Shown in pieces: positions 62,644 through 64,000 of a stretch of DNA of 64,000 nt. The DNA is from Saprospiraceae bacterium (GTDB taxonomy: Bacteria; Bacteroidota; Bacteroidia; Chitinophagales; Saprospiraceae). Position 1 is the first letter of the stretch. Every line of letters starts with the position of its first letter. Location of the stretch: positions 1,425,501-1,489,500 of the forward strand of contig JAHCHX010000001.1 in assembly GCA_026129545.1 (NCBI GenBank). The letters are read 5' to 3'. Below the pieces are notes generated by a model. The model did not search any database. It was not told where the DNA came from and saw nothing but the letters and a program-made list of their open reading frames with translations. Position numbers and translations under genes: made by a program.

Positions 62644-63369
62644 TCACAACCTGTTCCTGTCAATGAGTTCCAAGAGGTCTTCGCGGTAGTTTTTGCCGAT
62701 GGGCAAAAGTTTTGGCTTGTCTTTCTCCTGCACCTCCACCATGTTGCCTTCGATGGCCGCTATTTTGTCCATCGCCACGATGTAGGAGCGGTGGATGCGC
62801 TTAAAGCGCCCTTGTGGCAACTTGTCTTCCAAGCTTTTCATGGTTTGCAGCGTGATGACGCGCCCATTGAGCAGCCGAATGATGACGTAATCTTTCAGCC
62901 CTTCGATGTAGATGATGTCGTCGAAATTGACCTTGACAAGCTTTTTGTCGGCTTTCACGAAGAAAAACTCCTGCCCGTCGTGGTGCTGAACGGGGGTGCT
63001 ATCTCGAACGGCCATGTCCGCGTGTTCCACTGCCTTGTTCACCGCTTTCACGAATCGCTCCAACGAGATGGGCTTGAGCAAATAATCGAGCGCGTTGAGG
63101 TCAAAACCCTGAATGGCATAATTGGGATAAGCTGTCGTGAACACTATCATGGGAGGCTTGGTGAGCGTCTTCACGAAATCAATGCCGGTGAGTTGCGGCA
63201 TCTGAATATCGAGGAACATGAGGTCTATGTCGTTGTTTTTGAGTGCATCGTTTGCTTCAAGAGCATTGGTGCAGCGCTTCACGAGGTTGAGTTCGGACAT
63301 CTGGCCGATGTAAGTTTCGAGCACGTCAAGTGCAAGGGGTTCGTCGTCAACGATGAGTACGTTTAGCAT
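62644..63369 (-). CDS. LytTR-family response regulator
   Basis: The 241-residue protein has a receiver domain ([20 protein letters not shown], phospho-acceptor Asp54 in [10 protein letters not shown], conserved TTAYPNYAI and LLKPIS). A LytTR DNA-binding domain follows (about 137-238, [33 protein letters not shown]). It belongs with the LytS-like kinase encoded just upstream on the same strand. In Bacteroidota such pairs control envelope and other targets. Confidence 0.94.
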   Translation of the reverse strand: MLNVLIVDDEPLALDVLETYIGQMSELNLVKRCTNALEANDALKNNDIDLMFLDIQMPQLTGIDFVKTLTKPPMIVFTTAYPNYAIQGFDLNALDYLLKPISLERFVKAVNKAVEHADMAVRDSTPVQHHDGQEFFFVKADKKLVKVNFDDIIYIEGLKDYVIIRLLNGRVITLQTMKSLEDKLPQGRFKRIHRSYIVAMDKIAAIEGNMVEVQEKDKPKLLPIGKNYREDLLELIDRNRL

Positions 63370-63433
63370 GAGCAGCAGGGTTTTCGGTCTTGTCTTCGGT
63401 TTCTGAAAACGGTGATTGTGATTTGAGCAGGGT

Positions 63434-63441
63434 CAAATTTA
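63434..63441 (-). promoter_or_regulatory. -7 promoter element before the response regulator
   Basis: On the minus strand TAAATTTG matches TAnnTTTG exactly, in the 110-base gap between the kinase and the regulator, 65 bases upstream of its ATG. This suggests the regulator can be transcribed separately from the kinase. Confidence 0.4.
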
Positions 63442-63479
63442 CAACTTTCAAGAAAACATATTGGGAAAGGATTTTTTTG

Positions 63480-64000
63480 CTAAATCATTTTCAGGTACAA
63501 GGTCACGGCGTATCGGTGTGGCTCGTCTTGCACGCTGAGCGTGTGGTTTTCGGGGTAGAGCAGCTGTAGGCGCTGACGAACATTGGCCAGCCCGATGCCG
63601 CCGCTTCGAGGGTGATTTTGTCGCGGCACGCTTTCGGCGGCTTTGCTGTTTTCGATAAAAAACTCGAGGTCTTCGCCTGACACGCGCAATCGCAGCCGCA
63701 CGAACCCTCCGCCCTGAACGTGATGATTGAGGCCGTGCTTGAAACTATTTTCCAAAAAGGGCACAAACAAGAGCGGAGCAACCATTTGGTCGCTGATGTG
63801 GCCCTCGGTGACAAAGCGGATGTCGGCCTCTTTTGGCTGGCGCAGGCGCTCAAGGTCGAGATAATTGTGGATGTACTGAATTTCCTTGCTCAAAAGCACG
63901 CGCCGCTCGTTGCACTCGTAGAGCATATAACGCATGATTTCACTGAGCTTCAGCACGATTTCTGGCGCTTTGTCGCTCTTTTTGAGCGTGAGGGCATATA
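63480..64000 (-). CDS. LytS/YehU-type sensor histidine kinase, C-terminal part (gene cut by window edge)
   Basis: The frame is open to the window end and reads YALTLKKSDKAPEIVLKLSE, the region just after the phospho-accepting His of the His_kinase (PF06580) domain. The ATPase part follows with PLLFVPFLENSFKHGLNHHV (N-box) and GGIGLANVRQRLQLLYPENH (G-box). The missing N-terminal part probably includes membrane helices. It should phosphorylate the LytTR regulator encoded next to it. Confidence 0.92.
   Translation of the reverse strand, partial: YALTLKKSDKAPEIVLKLSEIMRYMLYECNERRVLLSKEIQYIHNYLDLERLRQPKEADIRFVTEGHISDQMVAPLLFVPFLENSFKHGLNHHVQGGGFVRLRLRVSGEDLEFFIENSKAAESVPRQNHPRSGGIGLANVRQRLQLLYPENHTLSVQDEPHRYAVTLYLKMI

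Overview
The window looks like a chromosome segment of a Bacteroidota bacterium, probably from the Saprospirales (Saprospiria). That placement is inference. It rests on promoter -7 elements of the TAnnTTTG type, few Shine-Dalgarno sites, secreted proteins with Bacteroidota-style C-terminal domains, LytTR/LytS signalling, roughly 50% GC, and many short palindromic and heptamer-type intergenic repeats. No rRNA, complete tRNA, prophage or CRISPR array is visible.

Left part (1-14000). The 3' end of a GIY-YIG nuclease gene is followed by a tRNA-like acceptor/T-arm hairpin and a strong terminator. Then come a stand-alone thiopeptide-type dehydratase C-terminal protein, a small secreted protein, a large lamin-tail-domain surface protein, an SH3-like lipoprotein, an RluA pseudouridine synthase, an unusual fusion of RibF (riboflavin kinase/FAD synthetase) to a GT2 glycosyltransferase, a secreted M28 peptidase, and full-length cobalamin-dependent methionine synthase (metH).

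Central part (14000-50600). This is a large exopolysaccharide or O-antigen type locus, mostly on the plus strand and tightly coupled. It opens with a winged-helix regulator carrying a degenerate nucleotidyltransferase domain. Next come nucleotide-sugar enzymes (TviB/WecC-like dehydrogenase, DegT aminotransferase, an epimerase), an outer-membrane exporter (Wza-like, multi-SLBB), a Wzz-like chain-length protein, a flippase, a polymerase and many glycosyltransferases. Decorating enzymes follow: an AsnB amidotransferase, two FkbM methyltransferases, an aldo/keto reductase, a GMC oxidoreductase and a NodU/CmcH carbamoyltransferase. WecB and a GDP-fucose set (gmd, fcl, manC) come next, interleaved with two PD-(D/E)XK-like genes. 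Three glycosyltransferases on the opposite strand close the locus. At least five glycan genes seem to start with TTG-AAA, several at TTGA stop/start overlaps. No initiating phosphoglycosyltransferase or Wzc kinase domain was found in the window.

Right part (50600-64000). Two small secreted proteins form an operon whose first gene has a poly-G tract at its apparent signal-peptide start, a possible phase switch. They are followed by an orphan DUF2281 antitoxin-like gene, a YejK-type nucleoid protein, a GNAT acetyltransferase, the three-gene proton-translocating transhydrogenase (pntA1, pntA2, pntB), a REP-associated tyrosine transposase flanked by five copies of a two-hairpin repeat, a PhyH dioxygenase, a lipoprotein, a double-AAA+ protein with a duplicated N-terminal domain, and a LytTR/LytS two-component pair that runs off the end.

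The most distinctive content is the transposase with its repeats, the poly-G tract, the RibF-GT2 fusion, repeat insertions inside glycosyltransferase genes, and the TTG-AAA coupled starts.
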